44,385 nucleotides of DNA from contig JAQVEG010000021.1 in the NCBI GenBank assembly GCA_028697725.1, positions 1 to 44,385 of the forward strand. Direction: 5' to 3'. The position numbers and the translations under genes were made by a program. A model generated the notes under the pieces. That model was not told the origin of the DNA. It searched no databases and worked only from the letters and a program-made list of their open reading frames with translations. Source of the DNA: Anaerostipes sp. (GTDB taxonomy: Bacteria > Bacillota > Clostridia > Lachnospirales > Lachnospiraceae). Shown in pieces: positions 16,829-25,164 of this stretch; position 1 is the stretch's first letter; the number at the start of each line of letters is the position of its first letter.

Positions 16829-17509
16829 CTATAAATCTAAAAATGTTTTATTTTTACCTACTAATCCCTCAAAATCACTGTTGAATTTATCAATGGCTGC
16901 ATCTACAACTTCATTTTTCATAAATGCTTCCCATACTTCTACATTAATTGCTGCGGCTTCAATTCCGTATTTTGCTAATTCAATCACTTGTTTTGTTGTT
17001 TTAAAGCTTGCAGAGGAAATGCCTGTTGGAAGATGATACGCATTTAAAATATCTTGAATATCCTTTGCAACCTGAATTCCATCTCCGCCTAGATTATCAA
17101 TACGATTGATATATGGTGCTACAAGATCAGCTCCTGCTTGTGCAGCCAAGAATCCTTGAGCTACTGTATAAATACCTGTTGCACAAATTTGATATCCTTC
17201 TTTTTTCAAAGTTTTAATTGCTTTTAATCCCTGTGGATTTGCAGGTACTTTTACATATGTATTTTCCTTTCCAATAGCATCTGTAATTACCTTTGCTTCT
17301 GCAATCATTCCTTCTGCATTTGTTGATACAACCTGAGTCATTAATGTCTTATTAGAACCAATGAATTCTCGTATTTCCTTTAATACTTCCAAAGGTTGTC
17401 GTCCTGTTTTACTTAAAATCGTAGGATTACTTGTTACTCCATCGACTGGATATAAATCCCATAGTTCTTTTACTTTTTCAATGTCTAAATCATCAATAAA
17501 TAATTTCAT
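16829..17509 (-). CDS. fsa: Fructose-6-phosphate aldolase-type transaldolase (FSA/TalC family)
   Basis: 226 residues, the size of E. coli FsaA (220). The Schiff-base lysine is Lys87 in TYVKVPANPQGL. Gln59 (LMTQVVS) and Tyr133 (VAPYINRID) are the residues that mark FSA rather than true transaldolase, where Glu and Phe are found. FSA enzymes cleave fructose-6-phosphate or 1-deoxy-fructose-6-phosphate to glyceraldehyde-3-phosphate and dihydroxyacetone or hydroxyacetone. In E. coli, FsaA and FsaB work with the glycyl-radical enzymes YbiW and PflD, and the same pairing is found here. It lies 29 bases after the activase gene. Confidence 0.88.
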   Translation of the reverse strand: MKLFIDDLDIEKVKELWDLYPVDGVTSNPTILSKTGRQPLEVLKEIREFIGSNKTLMTQVVSTNAEGMIAEAKVITDAIGKENTYVKVPANPQGLKAIKTLKKEGYQICATGIYTVAQGFLAAQAGADLVAPYINRIDNLGGDGIQVAKDIQDILNAYHLPTGISSASFKTTKQVIELAKYGIEAAAINVEVWEAFMKNEVVDAAIDKFNSDFEGLVGKNKTFLDL

Positions 17510-17538
17510 TTTTCTCTCCTTTAATCTTGGTTTTCATG

Positions 17539-18459
17539 TTAAATTTTTGAATGGATTACTTGTTTTGTTGTAAATGACTGGATTTCTTTTACCCATTCAT
17601 CCACTGTTTTAGCTAACGGAACTTCTTTGGAATGATATGGCATTTTCATATCAAGGAGAGCCGCTTTCGATAAGCCCAATGGATGATAAGGCAGTACCTC
17701 CAAATACTCTACATGTGTTAATTGGTTTGCAAGTTCGCCAACTTTGCAGAAATGTTCTTGTGTATCGTTGATGCATGGAATCACAGGAAGCCGGAGGACA
17801 ATGGCTTTTCCTATCTTGTCTAGTTGCTTTAAATTATCAAGAATAATTTTATTATCAACCTGTGTAATTTCCTTATGTATGTTAGAATTCATATGTTTGC
17901 AGTCATACAAAAACAAATCTACATATGGTGCTATTTCAAGTAACGTTTCTGTGTTTGTAAATCCACTGGTTTCCATACAAGTGTGGATTCCAGCGTCTTT
18001 TGCACTCTTTAATAATAATTTTGTGAATTCTGGCTGATATAATGCCTCACCGCCAGATACAGTTAAACCACCTCCCGATGTTTTATAAAATGATTGATCT
18101 CTTACTACTGTTTTCATAATCTGATGGACTGTCATCCTTTGTCCAATTTGAGTTAGGGAATCATACTCACAAACATTTGTACATTTCCCACAAGCAATAC
18201 AATTTTCGCGATGAAATATATGTCCCTTGTTGTTAAATTCATGGCAATGATTAGGACAGACTCTGGCACACGCCATACAAGAAACACATTTGTTTTTCTC
18301 AAATCCTATTTGTATTTCTTTACTATTAGATTCTGGATTATGACACCATGCACATCGAAGTGGACAGCCTTTTAAATACACTGTGGTTCTTATGCCCGGT
18401 CCGTCATCTAAACAATATCTTGAAATATCAAACACTGTTCCTTCTATCATTTTTTTCAC
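17539..18459 (-). CDS. Glycyl-radical enzyme activating enzyme (radical SAM)
   Basis: 306 residues. The radical SAM motif CxxxCxxC is in YLKGCPLRCAWCHNPES near residue 30. An inserted pair of ferredoxin-type clusters follows (CVSCMACARVCP and CIACGKCTNVCEY), as in the activases of dehydratase-type and decarboxylase-type glycyl-radical enzymes but not in PflA itself. SGGEAL and METSGF are the usual SAM-binding segments. It makes the glycyl radical on the partner enzyme encoded two bases upstream. The start is GTG at 18459 after GAGGATTAAAG; an ATG three codons later (18450) is equally possible. Confidence 0.93.
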   Translation of the reverse strand: MKKMIEGTVFDISRYCLDDGPGIRTTVYLKGCPLRCAWCHNPESNSKEIQIGFEKNKCVSCMACARVCPNHCHEFNNKGHIFHRENCIACGKCTNVCEYDSLTQIGQRMTVHQIMKTVVRDQSFYKTSGGGLTVSGGEALYQPEFTKLLLKSAKDAGIHTCMETSGFTNTETLLEIAPYVDLFLYDCKHMNSNIHKEITQVDNKIILDNLKQLDKIGKAIVLRLPVIPCINDTQEHFCKVGELANQLTHVEYLEVLPYHPLGLSKAALLDMKMPYHSKEVPLAKTVDEWVKEIQSFTTKQVIHSKI

Positions 18460-18461
18460 CT

Positions 18462-20450
18462 TTAATCCTCATGTAATGTTCTTTCAATGATGACTTGTTT
18501 TAAATCAGGAGTTAAGCGATTAAAATATTCTGAGTATCCCCCAACTCGGACAACCAAATCATCATGTTTCTCTGGATGTACCATTGCATCTAGTAAATCT
18601 TCCTTTGAAGTAATGGTAATCTGCACCATTGCACCATTCTCTTCCATATATCCTTTTAATAATGCTTCCAACGAATTCTTGGCAAACTTTTTGTTGATTG
18701 ATAAATTAAGAGCATTCATTCCGTAAATATCCTTTTGATCAATTTTTGAAGCACTTAACATCATTGCTGTTGGTCCGTTGGTTGCTTTACCACTTAATGC
18801 ACCAATAGAATCATTGAGGGATTCACCTCTTAATCGGCCATCTGGAGTTGGACCAACTTTTTTTCCTTCTTTGGGATGTCGATTATATTGATGAGATGTT
18901 GGGCAACATTTTCCACCTCTATAACATTTCTTATCTTTATATAGTCCATAAAAATATGTAGTAAAATCATGAGCCAGTTGATCACAATCTTCATCATCTA
19001 CTCCATAATGAGGACATTTTTTTAGGAGTTCATATAAATGTTTATCTCCCAAATCCATTAATCTTAAAAATTCATCTGGTAAAAATCGTTGTTTATCAAA
19101 AATCAAATGTTTAATTGACAACATTGAATCAATAACATTAATCATTCCCGTCTCACTTGTAACGGCTGCGTTATATCTTGCTCCGCCGTTATTATAGTCA
19201 AGACCTGTATCAATACAATCATCAATGGTCAAAGAACGCATAGGATTTGGAAGATATTTTGCACGTTGTTCATGATTCCTCCAAATATCAGACAAGAATA
19301 AATTTACACCCTTTCTCACCTCATCTAAGTATCCATCATAAAATTCTTGAAATGTGGCTGCTTTTGGTAGCTGTTCCTGCATATAATTTTCAAAAATCAT
19401 TGCTAGATTTATATTTCCATCAATACCACCTGTATTTGTCATTCCAGCAATACATGTTTCTGTACAGCCTACAGGACAATATCGTTGTAAATCTTCCTTT
19501 GTGATTCCAGGGAATCCTTCTGGCAGCATAGTTTGAATCATCTCTTCATTATAGTAAGAAGGATTTCCACAACCACTGTAATTTGCCTCTAACGCAAGAT
19601 CCCAAATTTCCTGCGGCATATCTTTTGTTACACGTAAATTCATCTGTGGTCTGCGAAGTCCAGCTCCCTCTTTTAAACATATTTTTGTAATTTCGTTATA
19701 CTCAGGTCCAAGACAGCAATTCCATTTACCATTATCATTTACATTTTCAAATAACTCTCTGATTTCTTTTGAAATGTCTTCGCCCTTATAATATGGTGCC
19801 AAACCTGAATCTATCATTCCTACATTATCAACACCTTCAAGATACATAACATAATTCCAACAGACAATGGCTTCATATACGTTTCTTGCTGGTTGAAATG
19901 GCACTTGTTCTAAAGCTTCAATTAATTCTGAATCAGCGTCTATACTTTTTAAATAAGCAAGACCTCTGCTATGATAATTCCGAATACCTTCCAAAAGATC
20001 CAGTAGTCCTTCTCTCATATCTACATCTTTGATTTTTTTAATTCTTTCAATATATGAGTCAAACCCTTCTTTCAATATTCTTTCGTAGTGTGGTGTAGAG
20101 TGTGTATACCCACTAACCGTTATATATGCAGCACTTGGAACAACTGTAAAATTCGATTTATCCCTAACTTCCTTCATGATTTTAGCCCCTTGGGGACTCT
20201 TTTCATAAAGTGGAACATAATAATCTGGATTAAACGTCTTTGCACATTCTGGATACACTGCATATCCAGCATAATTAAGTACCCCGCTTGGGTATAATCG
20301 TTTGCCTCGATAATCATCGACTGGTCGACTTTCAAAATAACGTCTTTGTGCTCTTGAAAATCGAGAGAACAAACCTTTGTTTTCTTCTTCAAAAAAACCT
20401 GCTGCATAAGGTTCATTAATATCTAAAAACAATTGAACTTTTTCATTCAT
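18462..20450 (-). CDS. Glycyl-radical enzyme (PFL-like superfamily), short divergent type
   Basis: 662 residues, about 100 shorter than most family members. The glycyl-radical motif near the C-terminus is VVRVGGYSEYF with radical Gly638. The thiyl-radical site is CPVGCTETC, with Cys329 and the acid-base Glu331 (C-x-E); most eliminating members have GCVEP here. The Cys-Cys pair of pyruvate formate-lyase is absent, so a lyase or dehydratase reaction on a polyol-like substrate is more likely than formate production. The start ATG has AAGGAGG ahead of it, so the short N-terminus is real. It is the first gene of an operon with an activase, FSA-type aldolase, NagB-like, NagA-like and PTS genes. By analogy to E. 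coli YbiW/PflD, it may open a 1,5-anhydro ring of a sugar phosphate. This reaction is inference. Confidence 0.9.
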   Translation of the reverse strand: MNEKVQLFLDINEPYAAGFFEEENKGLFSRFSRAQRRYFESRPVDDYRGKRLYPSGVLNYAGYAVYPECAKTFNPDYYVPLYEKSPQGAKIMKEVRDKSNFTVVPSAAYITVSGYTHSTPHYERILKEGFDSYIERIKKIKDVDMREGLLDLLEGIRNYHSRGLAYLKSIDADSELIEALEQVPFQPARNVYEAIVCWNYVMYLEGVDNVGMIDSGLAPYYKGEDISKEIRELFENVNDNGKWNCCLGPEYNEITKICLKEGAGLRRPQMNLRVTKDMPQEIWDLALEANYSGCGNPSYYNEEMIQTMLPEGFPGITKEDLQRYCPVGCTETCIAGMTNTGGIDGNINLAMIFENYMQEQLPKAATFQEFYDGYLDEVRKGVNLFLSDIWRNHEQRAKYLPNPMRSLTIDDCIDTGLDYNNGGARYNAAVTSETGMINVIDSMLSIKHLIFDKQRFLPDEFLRLMDLGDKHLYELLKKCPHYGVDDEDCDQLAHDFTTYFYGLYKDKKCYRGGKCCPTSHQYNRHPKEGKKVGPTPDGRLRGESLNDSIGALSGKATNGPTAMMLSASKIDQKDIYGMNALNLSINKKFAKNSLEALLKGYMEENGAMVQITITSKEDLLDAMVHPEKHDDLVVRVGGYSEYFNRLTPDLKQVIIERTLHED

Positions 20451-20492
20451 TAGAAAACCTCCTTTTTCTAATTGTTATTGTTTAACAACTTA

Positions 20493-20576
20493 TCGCAATT
20501 ATATACCTTGCGATTAGTTGCTGTCAATAGTTTTTTCGCAACTATTTTAAATGTTTTATCTTGCGATACTTTGCGA
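20493..20576. promoter_or_regulatory. Operator array: five TTGCGA/TCGCAA hexamers
   Basis: TCGCAA or its complement TTGCGA occurs at 20493-20498, 20508-20513, 20536-20541, 20561-20566 and 20571-20576, within 84 bases between the divergent glycyl-radical operon and the DeoR-type gene. One copy abuts the -10 box and one lies in the promoter spacer. This arrangement fits repressor sites for the adjacent DeoR-family protein. Confidence 0.75.
20498..20527 (-). promoter_or_regulatory. Consensus sigma-A promoter of the glycyl-radical/PTS operon
   Basis: On the minus strand a perfect TTGACA (20527-20522), an 18-base spacer and a perfect TATAAT (20503-20498). The start codon of the glycyl-radical gene is about 48 bases further on. 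Operator hexamers overlap the spacer and the start region, so a strong but repressed promoter is expected. Confidence 0.88.
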
Positions 20577-20706
20577 TTAAGTGAAAAATCAAAAAGAACA
20601 CAAGAAAAAAGGGTATAAATTCACAATTTATTTTAAATTGAGACTCTTTTATTCCCAAGTTCTCTATGTTATAGTATAGTCAAATCATTTTTATAAGGAG
20701 TATCGT

Positions 20707-21468
20707 ATGTCAAAACAATTAACAGCCGATCGAAGAAATCAATTGGCTCAAATATTATTATCCAATGGAAGTATAAAAGTAGGGGATGCTTCAAAAGAAT
20801 TTGGCGTTTCCACTGAAACAATTAGAAAAGATATTATCTTTTTAGAAAAAGAAGGAATTGCCATCAAAAGCCATGGTGGAGCAACCATTGCATCTTCTAT
20901 GCTAGAACGCCCTGTAGAAAAAAAGAAAACGGAGAACAAAGATTCCAAGACAAGGATTGCAATTGAAGCACTTGCCCATATTCCACCCAAAAGTACCATT
21001 ATTTTAGATGCAGGTTCTACCAACTATACATTGGCAAAACTTTTGTCTTTAGAAAAAGATTTAACTATTTTCACTAATTCTATTATTGCTTTGCAGCTGC
21101 TAGTTAAGTCTGAGAATCATATATTTTCATTTGGAGGATTAGCACGTCCAAGTAGTTTTGGAATTATCGGAAAATGGGCGAATGAAGAACTCCGTTCCAT
21201 CCATGCTGATGTTTCTTTTATTGGAACTGATGGATTTTTGGATTTAGAGGGACCTGCAACAGCCTCCTATGAAGAAGCTGAATTTAAGAAAAACATTGTG
21301 GATGCCAGTGAAACATCCTTTATTCTTTCAGACAGTACAAAATTCCATAGTCGAACTCTATTTGAATTTTGCCACTGGTCAGAAATTGACTATTTAATTA
21401 CAGATAATCAAGCACCTAAGACTGCGGTAGAAAAGATACAAAATAATACAAATGTTATTATGGTATAA
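20707..21468 (+). CDS. DeoR-family transcriptional regulator
   Basis: 253 residues. The N-terminal DeoR helix-turn-helix is seen in RRNQLAQILLSNGSIKVGDA, then FGVSTETIRKDI and EGIAIKSHGGA. The C-terminal sensor domain (about 75-235) has the usual DAGSTNYTLAKLL and FTNS segments that bind a sugar phosphate. It is transcribed away from the glycyl-radical operon, and the space between holds five hexamer repeats. A repressor released by a phosphorylated pathway intermediate is the family pattern. The ATG follows ATAAGGAG. The tyrosine recombinase gene follows 21 bases later and may share its transcript. Confidence 0.93.
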   Translation: MSKQLTADRRNQLAQILLSNGSIKVGDASKEFGVSTETIRKDIIFLEKEGIAIKSHGGATIASSMLERPVEKKKTENKDSKTRIAIEALAHIPPKSTIILDAGSTNYTLAKLLSLEKDLTIFTNSIIALQLLVKSENHIFSFGGLARPSSFGIIGKWANEELRSIHADVSFIGTDGFLDLEGPATASYEEAEFKKNIVDASETSFILSDSTKFHSRTLFEFCHWSEIDYLITDNQAPKTAVEKIQNNTNVIMV

Positions 21469-21489
21469 ATACACAAAGGAGCCTATATC

Positions 21490-22557
21490 ATGAAAACCCA
21501 ATCATATTATGATGATTTAACAGCAGAACAAACCATTAAATTAAGAGATTTAATTAAGAGACTGCCTCCTTTTTGCAAGGAATTTTTTCGAGCCATTGAT
21601 TCAAAAACCCAAGTAAGAACAAGAATTGCTTATGCATATGATTTACATGTATTTTTTGAATATTTGAGATCTGAGAATCCTGTTTATAAAAACTTTACGA
21701 TGCAAGATTTTAAACCGGAAGATTTAGATAAGATTGAATCTGTTGATTTAGAAGAATATATGGAATATCTAAAGATTTATCACAATGATGAAAAGCGAAT
21801 GCACAATACCGAAACAGGGGTATTTCGGAAGATGTCTGCTCTCCGAAGCTTTTATGCATATTACTATAAACGTCAGGTGATTAAGACCAATCCCACGTTA
21901 CTTGTAGATATGCCAAAGATTAGAGAACATGATATTATCCGTTTAGAAGCTGATGAGGTTGCTAAGTTATTAGACCATATTGAAAATGGAGGCAATCAAC
22001 TCACTGGACAGAGAAGAACCTTTTATGAAAAGACAAAGGAACGAGATTTTGCAATTATTACTCTCCTTCTTGGAACTGGAATTCGTGTATCTGAATTAGT
22101 TGGTTTAGATATTACAGATGTCGATTTTAATAATTACGGAATCCATATTATTCGGAAAGGACGCAAGGAAATGACAGTCTATTTTGGAGATGAAGTCGCC
22201 GATGCACTCGAAGGATATATAAATGGAACTAGAGCCAAAATCATACCAAAAGAAGGGCATGAAAACGCTCTCTTCTACTCTCTTCAAAGAAAACGAATTG
22301 GAGTGAAAGCAGTTCAGAATTTAGTAAAAAAATATGCAAAAGAGGTAACACCACTAAAACGAATTACTCCTCATAAGTTACGAAGTACCTATGGTACTGC
22401 TTTATACCAGGAAACAGATGATATTTACCTTGTGGCTGAAGTATTAGGTCATTCTGATGTAAATACAACGAGAAAGCACTATGCAGCTATGTCAGATACA
22501 AGAAGAAGACAGGCAGCAACCAAAGTTCGACTTAGGGAAAAGCACGATGATACATAA
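21490..22557 (+). CDS. Tyrosine recombinase, XerC/XerD-like
   Basis: 355 residues. The N-terminal SAM-like core-binding domain covers about 20-140 (RTRIAYAYDLHVFFEYL). The catalytic domain carries Arg in LGTGIRVSELVGL, Lys in RKGRKEM, the H-x-x-R box in PHKLRSTYG, then GHSDVNTTRKHY with the final His and the nucleophilic Tyr. All catalytic residues are present, so it should be active. It looks like the chromosomal XerD-like recombinases of Lachnospiraceae, not a phage integrase: no att repeats, excisionase or mobile genes are nearby. It lies 21 bases after the DeoR-type gene, with AAAGGAG ahead of its start, and ends in a strong terminator. Confidence 0.9.
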   Translation: MKTQSYYDDLTAEQTIKLRDLIKRLPPFCKEFFRAIDSKTQVRTRIAYAYDLHVFFEYLRSENPVYKNFTMQDFKPEDLDKIESVDLEEYMEYLKIYHNDEKRMHNTETGVFRKMSALRSFYAYYYKRQVIKTNPTLLVDMPKIREHDIIRLEADEVAKLLDHIENGGNQLTGQRRTFYEKTKERDFAIITLLLGTGIRVSELVGLDITDVDFNNYGIHIIRKGRKEMTVYFGDEVADALEGYINGTRAKIIPKEGHENALFYSLQRKRIGVKAVQNLVKKYAKEVTPLKRITPHKLRSTYGTALYQETDDIYLVAEVLGHSDVNTTRKHYAAMSDTRRRQAATKVRLREKHDDT

Positions 22558-22600
22558 AAAGAACGAAAGCTAGATGTAAAATCAAGCTTTCGTTCTTTTT
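22556..22600. terminator. Bidirectional intrinsic terminator
   Basis: AAAAAGAACGAAAGCT and AGCTTTCGTTCTTTTT are perfect 16-base arms around a 13-base loop, with T or A runs at the ends. It sits between the converging recombinase gene (plus) and the cytidylate-kinase-like gene (minus) and can serve both. Confidence 0.92.
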
Positions 22601-22607
22601 ATGTATT

Positions 22608-23246
22608 CTATGATTCTGCGTTGTCTTTGGCTTCTTTACGATTAATAATATCCTTAATCAATTCCACAGTATCATCAATTCCAAGGAACTGGCTGTCTAG
22701 TGAGAAATCATAAGATTTAGCATCTCCCCACTTATTAGAACTGTAATAGTTATAATAGCTGGCACGCTGTTTATCCTTTTTAATAAGTGCTTCTTTGCTC
22801 TTGTTCTCTGGCACACCATACTCTTCTTGAATTCGCTTGATTCTTGCCTCAAATGGTGCATGAATAAACACACTGACGCAATTATCAAAATCTTCTAAAG
22901 CATAATCTGCACATCGTCCAACAATAACACAAGGTCCTTTTGATGCGATATCCTTAATGGTATCAAATGCTGCCAAAAATACTTTGTGATTCAATGGCAA
23001 ATCAAATGAATTAGAATTGTATCCTAAAGAATAGGGATCCATTACGAGGGAATAAAGAAAACTTGTTGTTGGCTTTTCGTCGAAGCTTTCAAATATCTCT
23101 TCGCAGATTCCACTTTCTTTTGCTGCAACTTTAAGTAATTCACTATCATAGAATGGAATATCAAGTTCCTCGGCTAATTTCTTACCGATTAAATGTCCAC
23201 CGCTACCATATTGTCTTCCGATTGTAATAACTGTCTTTGTACTCAT
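22608..23246 (-). CDS. Cytidylate kinase-like family protein
   Basis: 212 residues. It starts TKTVITIGRQYGSGGHLIGKKLAEEL, a P-loop variant (GRQYGSGG) typical of the cytidylate-kinase-like group in Clostridia, followed by FYDSELLKVAAKESG. Further on are CVIVGRCADYAL and FIHAPFEARIKRI, matching the nucleotide-kinase fold. It is not the essential Cmk proper, and its true substrate is not known. It seems to be a single-gene unit; AAGGGAGCG precedes the ATG, and a TATAAT (23285-23290) lies upstream. Confidence 0.85.
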   Translation of the reverse strand: MSTKTVITIGRQYGSGGHLIGKKLAEELDIPFYDSELLKVAAKESGICEEIFESFDEKPTTSFLYSLVMDPYSLGYNSNSFDLPLNHKVFLAAFDTIKDIASKGPCVIVGRCADYALEDFDNCVSVFIHAPFEARIKRIQEEYGVPENKSKEALIKKDKQRASYYNYYSSNKWGDAKSYDFSLDSQFLGIDDTVELIKDIINRKEAKDNAES

Positions 23247-23296
23247 AACAATCGCTCCCTTCTATCTGTCTATAAGTTATCTCTATTATAACCTAT

Positions 23297-24223
23297 TTAG
23301 AAGTTTTGTTCTATATATTTTTTTGCAAACAAAATATCTTGATTCATTTGATTTCCTAAATCTTCAAGTGAGTCAAATTTCATTTCTGGACGCTTAAAAT
23401 GTAGTAGTTCTACTACTATTTTCTTGTGATAAATATCCCTGTCAAAATCTATAATAAAAGTTTCAATTCCCATGTGTTTCTTGCCTTCAATTGTAGGTTT
23501 ATATCCAATATTGCTTACTCCATAGTAAACATGTTCTTTGATTCTAATTCTGGAAATATAAACGCCATTTGGCGGCAATAACTTTTCTGGATTTGGAACT
23601 TGATTGGCTGTTGGAATTCCAAGAACCTGCTTTCCAAGATTATTTCCATGGACAACTGGACCGGCAACCAAAAATGGACCAGGCATTAGGTCATTGGCTT
23701 CTTCAATTTTTCCTTCGTTTAATAGATTACGAATTCTTGTACTTGAAATAATATCACCGTTTAATTTTAATTTTGGAATTACGATTAATTTAAAATCATA
23801 TTCCTTTGATAATTTTTGCAATACTTGAACATTTCCACGTCTTTTATATCCAAATCCACAGTCATCTCCTACAACTAATACTTTCATTCCAACTTTTTGA
23901 ATCAAAATCTTGATGACAAAATCTTCAGGAGATAAATGTGAAAATCCTTTGGTAAATGGATGCTCAATTAAAACATCAATACCTATTTGAGTTAAAATTT
24001 TTGCTTTTTCTTCTTTTGTGTAAATGACACGATAATTTTCTGATTTTAGTGTCTCTACAGGGGGACGATCAAATGAAAATACAACTGATTTTAATCCCTG
24101 TCTTTTATAAGCTAACAGCTCATCAAAAATCAGTTGATGCCCTTTATGTAAACCATCAAATTTACCTAAGGCAACTACGGTATTTTCAAATTTAAAGTCT
24201 TCCGTTTGATGTACATATTCCAT
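23297..24223 (-). CDS. ribF: Bifunctional riboflavin kinase / FAD synthetase
   Basis: About 308 residues. The N-terminal FAD synthetase domain has the nucleotidyltransferase motif ALGKFDGLHKGHQ and ends near ISSTRIRNLLNEG. The C-terminal flavokinase domain has GIPTANQ and NGVYISRI. It converts riboflavin to FMN and FAD. I chose the ATG at 24223 (MEYVHQ), which has AAAGGAAC about ten bases ahead; an upstream in-frame TTG at 24247 has a poor site. It is last in the rimP-to-ribF operon, 30 bases after truB, the usual Firmicute order. Confidence 0.93.
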   Translation of the reverse strand: MEYVHQTEDFKFENTVVALGKFDGLHKGHQLIFDELLAYKRQGLKSVVFSFDRPPVETLKSENYRVIYTKEEKAKILTQIGIDVLIEHPFTKGFSHLSPEDFVIKILIQKVGMKVLVVGDDCGFGYKRRGNVQVLQKLSKEYDFKLIVIPKLKLNGDIISSTRIRNLLNEGKIEEANDLMPGPFLVAGPVVHGNNLGKQVLGIPTANQVPNPEKLLPPNGVYISRIRIKEHVYYGVSNIGYKPTIEGKKHMGIETFIIDFDRDIYHKKIVVELLHFKRPEMKFDSLEDLGNQMNQDILFAKKYIEQNF

Positions 24224-24253
24224 AGTACACAGTTCCTTTCTCGTCAACGTTCT

Positions 24254-25156
24254 CTAATTCATCTCATAGAATATTTTTTCAGGAAAAAACATTTTCTTTC
24301 CATCTTTCCATTCATAAATACCAATAAAATGTTCTTCTTCGTCGTATATTCTAAGTCGTTTTCTTTTATTTATATTACTTTCTTTTAGATGTTCTTCCTT
24401 TAATGGATTTCCATTGTAAAGAAGTTTATAGAACTCTTTTTTTGCTGTGGCTTTTGGCTCATCTTGAAACATATCATCCACTGGAATAATATATTGATCT
24501 ATAGTTCCATTTTTAACGGCTTCTTCTACCTGTGAAAGCGTAATACTATCTTTTATATCAAATCCACTGGTACAAGTGCGTTCTAAGGATGTCATAGTCG
24601 CTCCAGTTCCAAGTTTTAAGCCAATATCTCTACACAAACTACGAATATAAGTTCCTTTGCTGCAAAGTACAGTCATTGAAATATCAGGAAGCTGTATATC
24701 TAAATCATAGATTGCAAGGATTCTGACCTTTTTAGGTTTTCTTTCAATAACCTTTCCTTCTCTTGCAAGTTCGTAGAGCTTTTTTCCATCTACTTTTCTT
24801 GCAGAATACATGGGTGGAATCTGCTCATAATCTCCACAAAAAGAGATAATGGTTTTCATACAAATACCACAATCTAAATCTACTGGTGTTTCCTTTAAAA
24901 CGTTGCCCCAGATATCTTCTGTATCTGTCTCAATTCCAAGGCGAAAAGTGACTTTATATTCTTTATTGCTATCTGTAAGCATATCACAAAGCTTGGTTCC
25001 TCGTCCAAGACAAATAGGCAATACACCTGTTGCCTCTGGATCAAGGGTTCCTGTATGGCCAATCTTCTTTTGTTTTAAGATTCCACGAAGCTTTGCGACT
25101 ACATCATGGGATGTAAAATCTGCTTCTTTTCTTATATTCATAATACCATGTATCAT
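24254..25156 (-). CDS. truB: tRNA pseudouridine(55) synthase
   Basis: 300 residues. The catalytic aspartate is in GHTGTLDPEATGVLP near residue 40. Other family segments are YSARKVDGKKLYELAREG and CSKGTYIRSLCRDIG. It makes pseudouridine 55 in the T arm of tRNA. The C-terminal part (from about 235) is a short PUA-like segment ending in EWKDGKKMF. Its ATG follows GAGGTAGAT directly after the nrnA stop, so coupling is likely. The next gene is ribF. Confidence 0.95.
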   Translation of the reverse strand: MIHGIMNIRKEADFTSHDVVAKLRGILKQKKIGHTGTLDPEATGVLPICLGRGTKLCDMLTDSNKEYKVTFRLGIETDTEDIWGNVLKETPVDLDCGICMKTIISFCGDYEQIPPMYSARKVDGKKLYELAREGKVIERKPKKVRILAIYDLDIQLPDISMTVLCSKGTYIRSLCRDIGLKLGTGATMTSLERTCTSGFDIKDSITLSQVEEAVKNGTIDQYIIPVDDMFQDEPKATAKKEFYKLLYNGNPLKEEHLKESNINKRKRLRIYDEEEHFIGIYEWKDGKKMFFPEKIFYEMN

Positions 25157-25164
25157 ATCTACCT

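Noticed and set aside
17539-20450. Classical pyruvate formate-lyase and PflA
   Set aside because: The adjacent Cys-Cys active site is absent, and the activase has two extra ferredoxin clusters, unlike PflA.
21490-22557. Phage or integrative-element integrase marking a mobile element
   Set aside because: No attachment-site repeats, excisionase, relaxase or phage genes nearby; it resembles chromosomal Xer-like recombinases.
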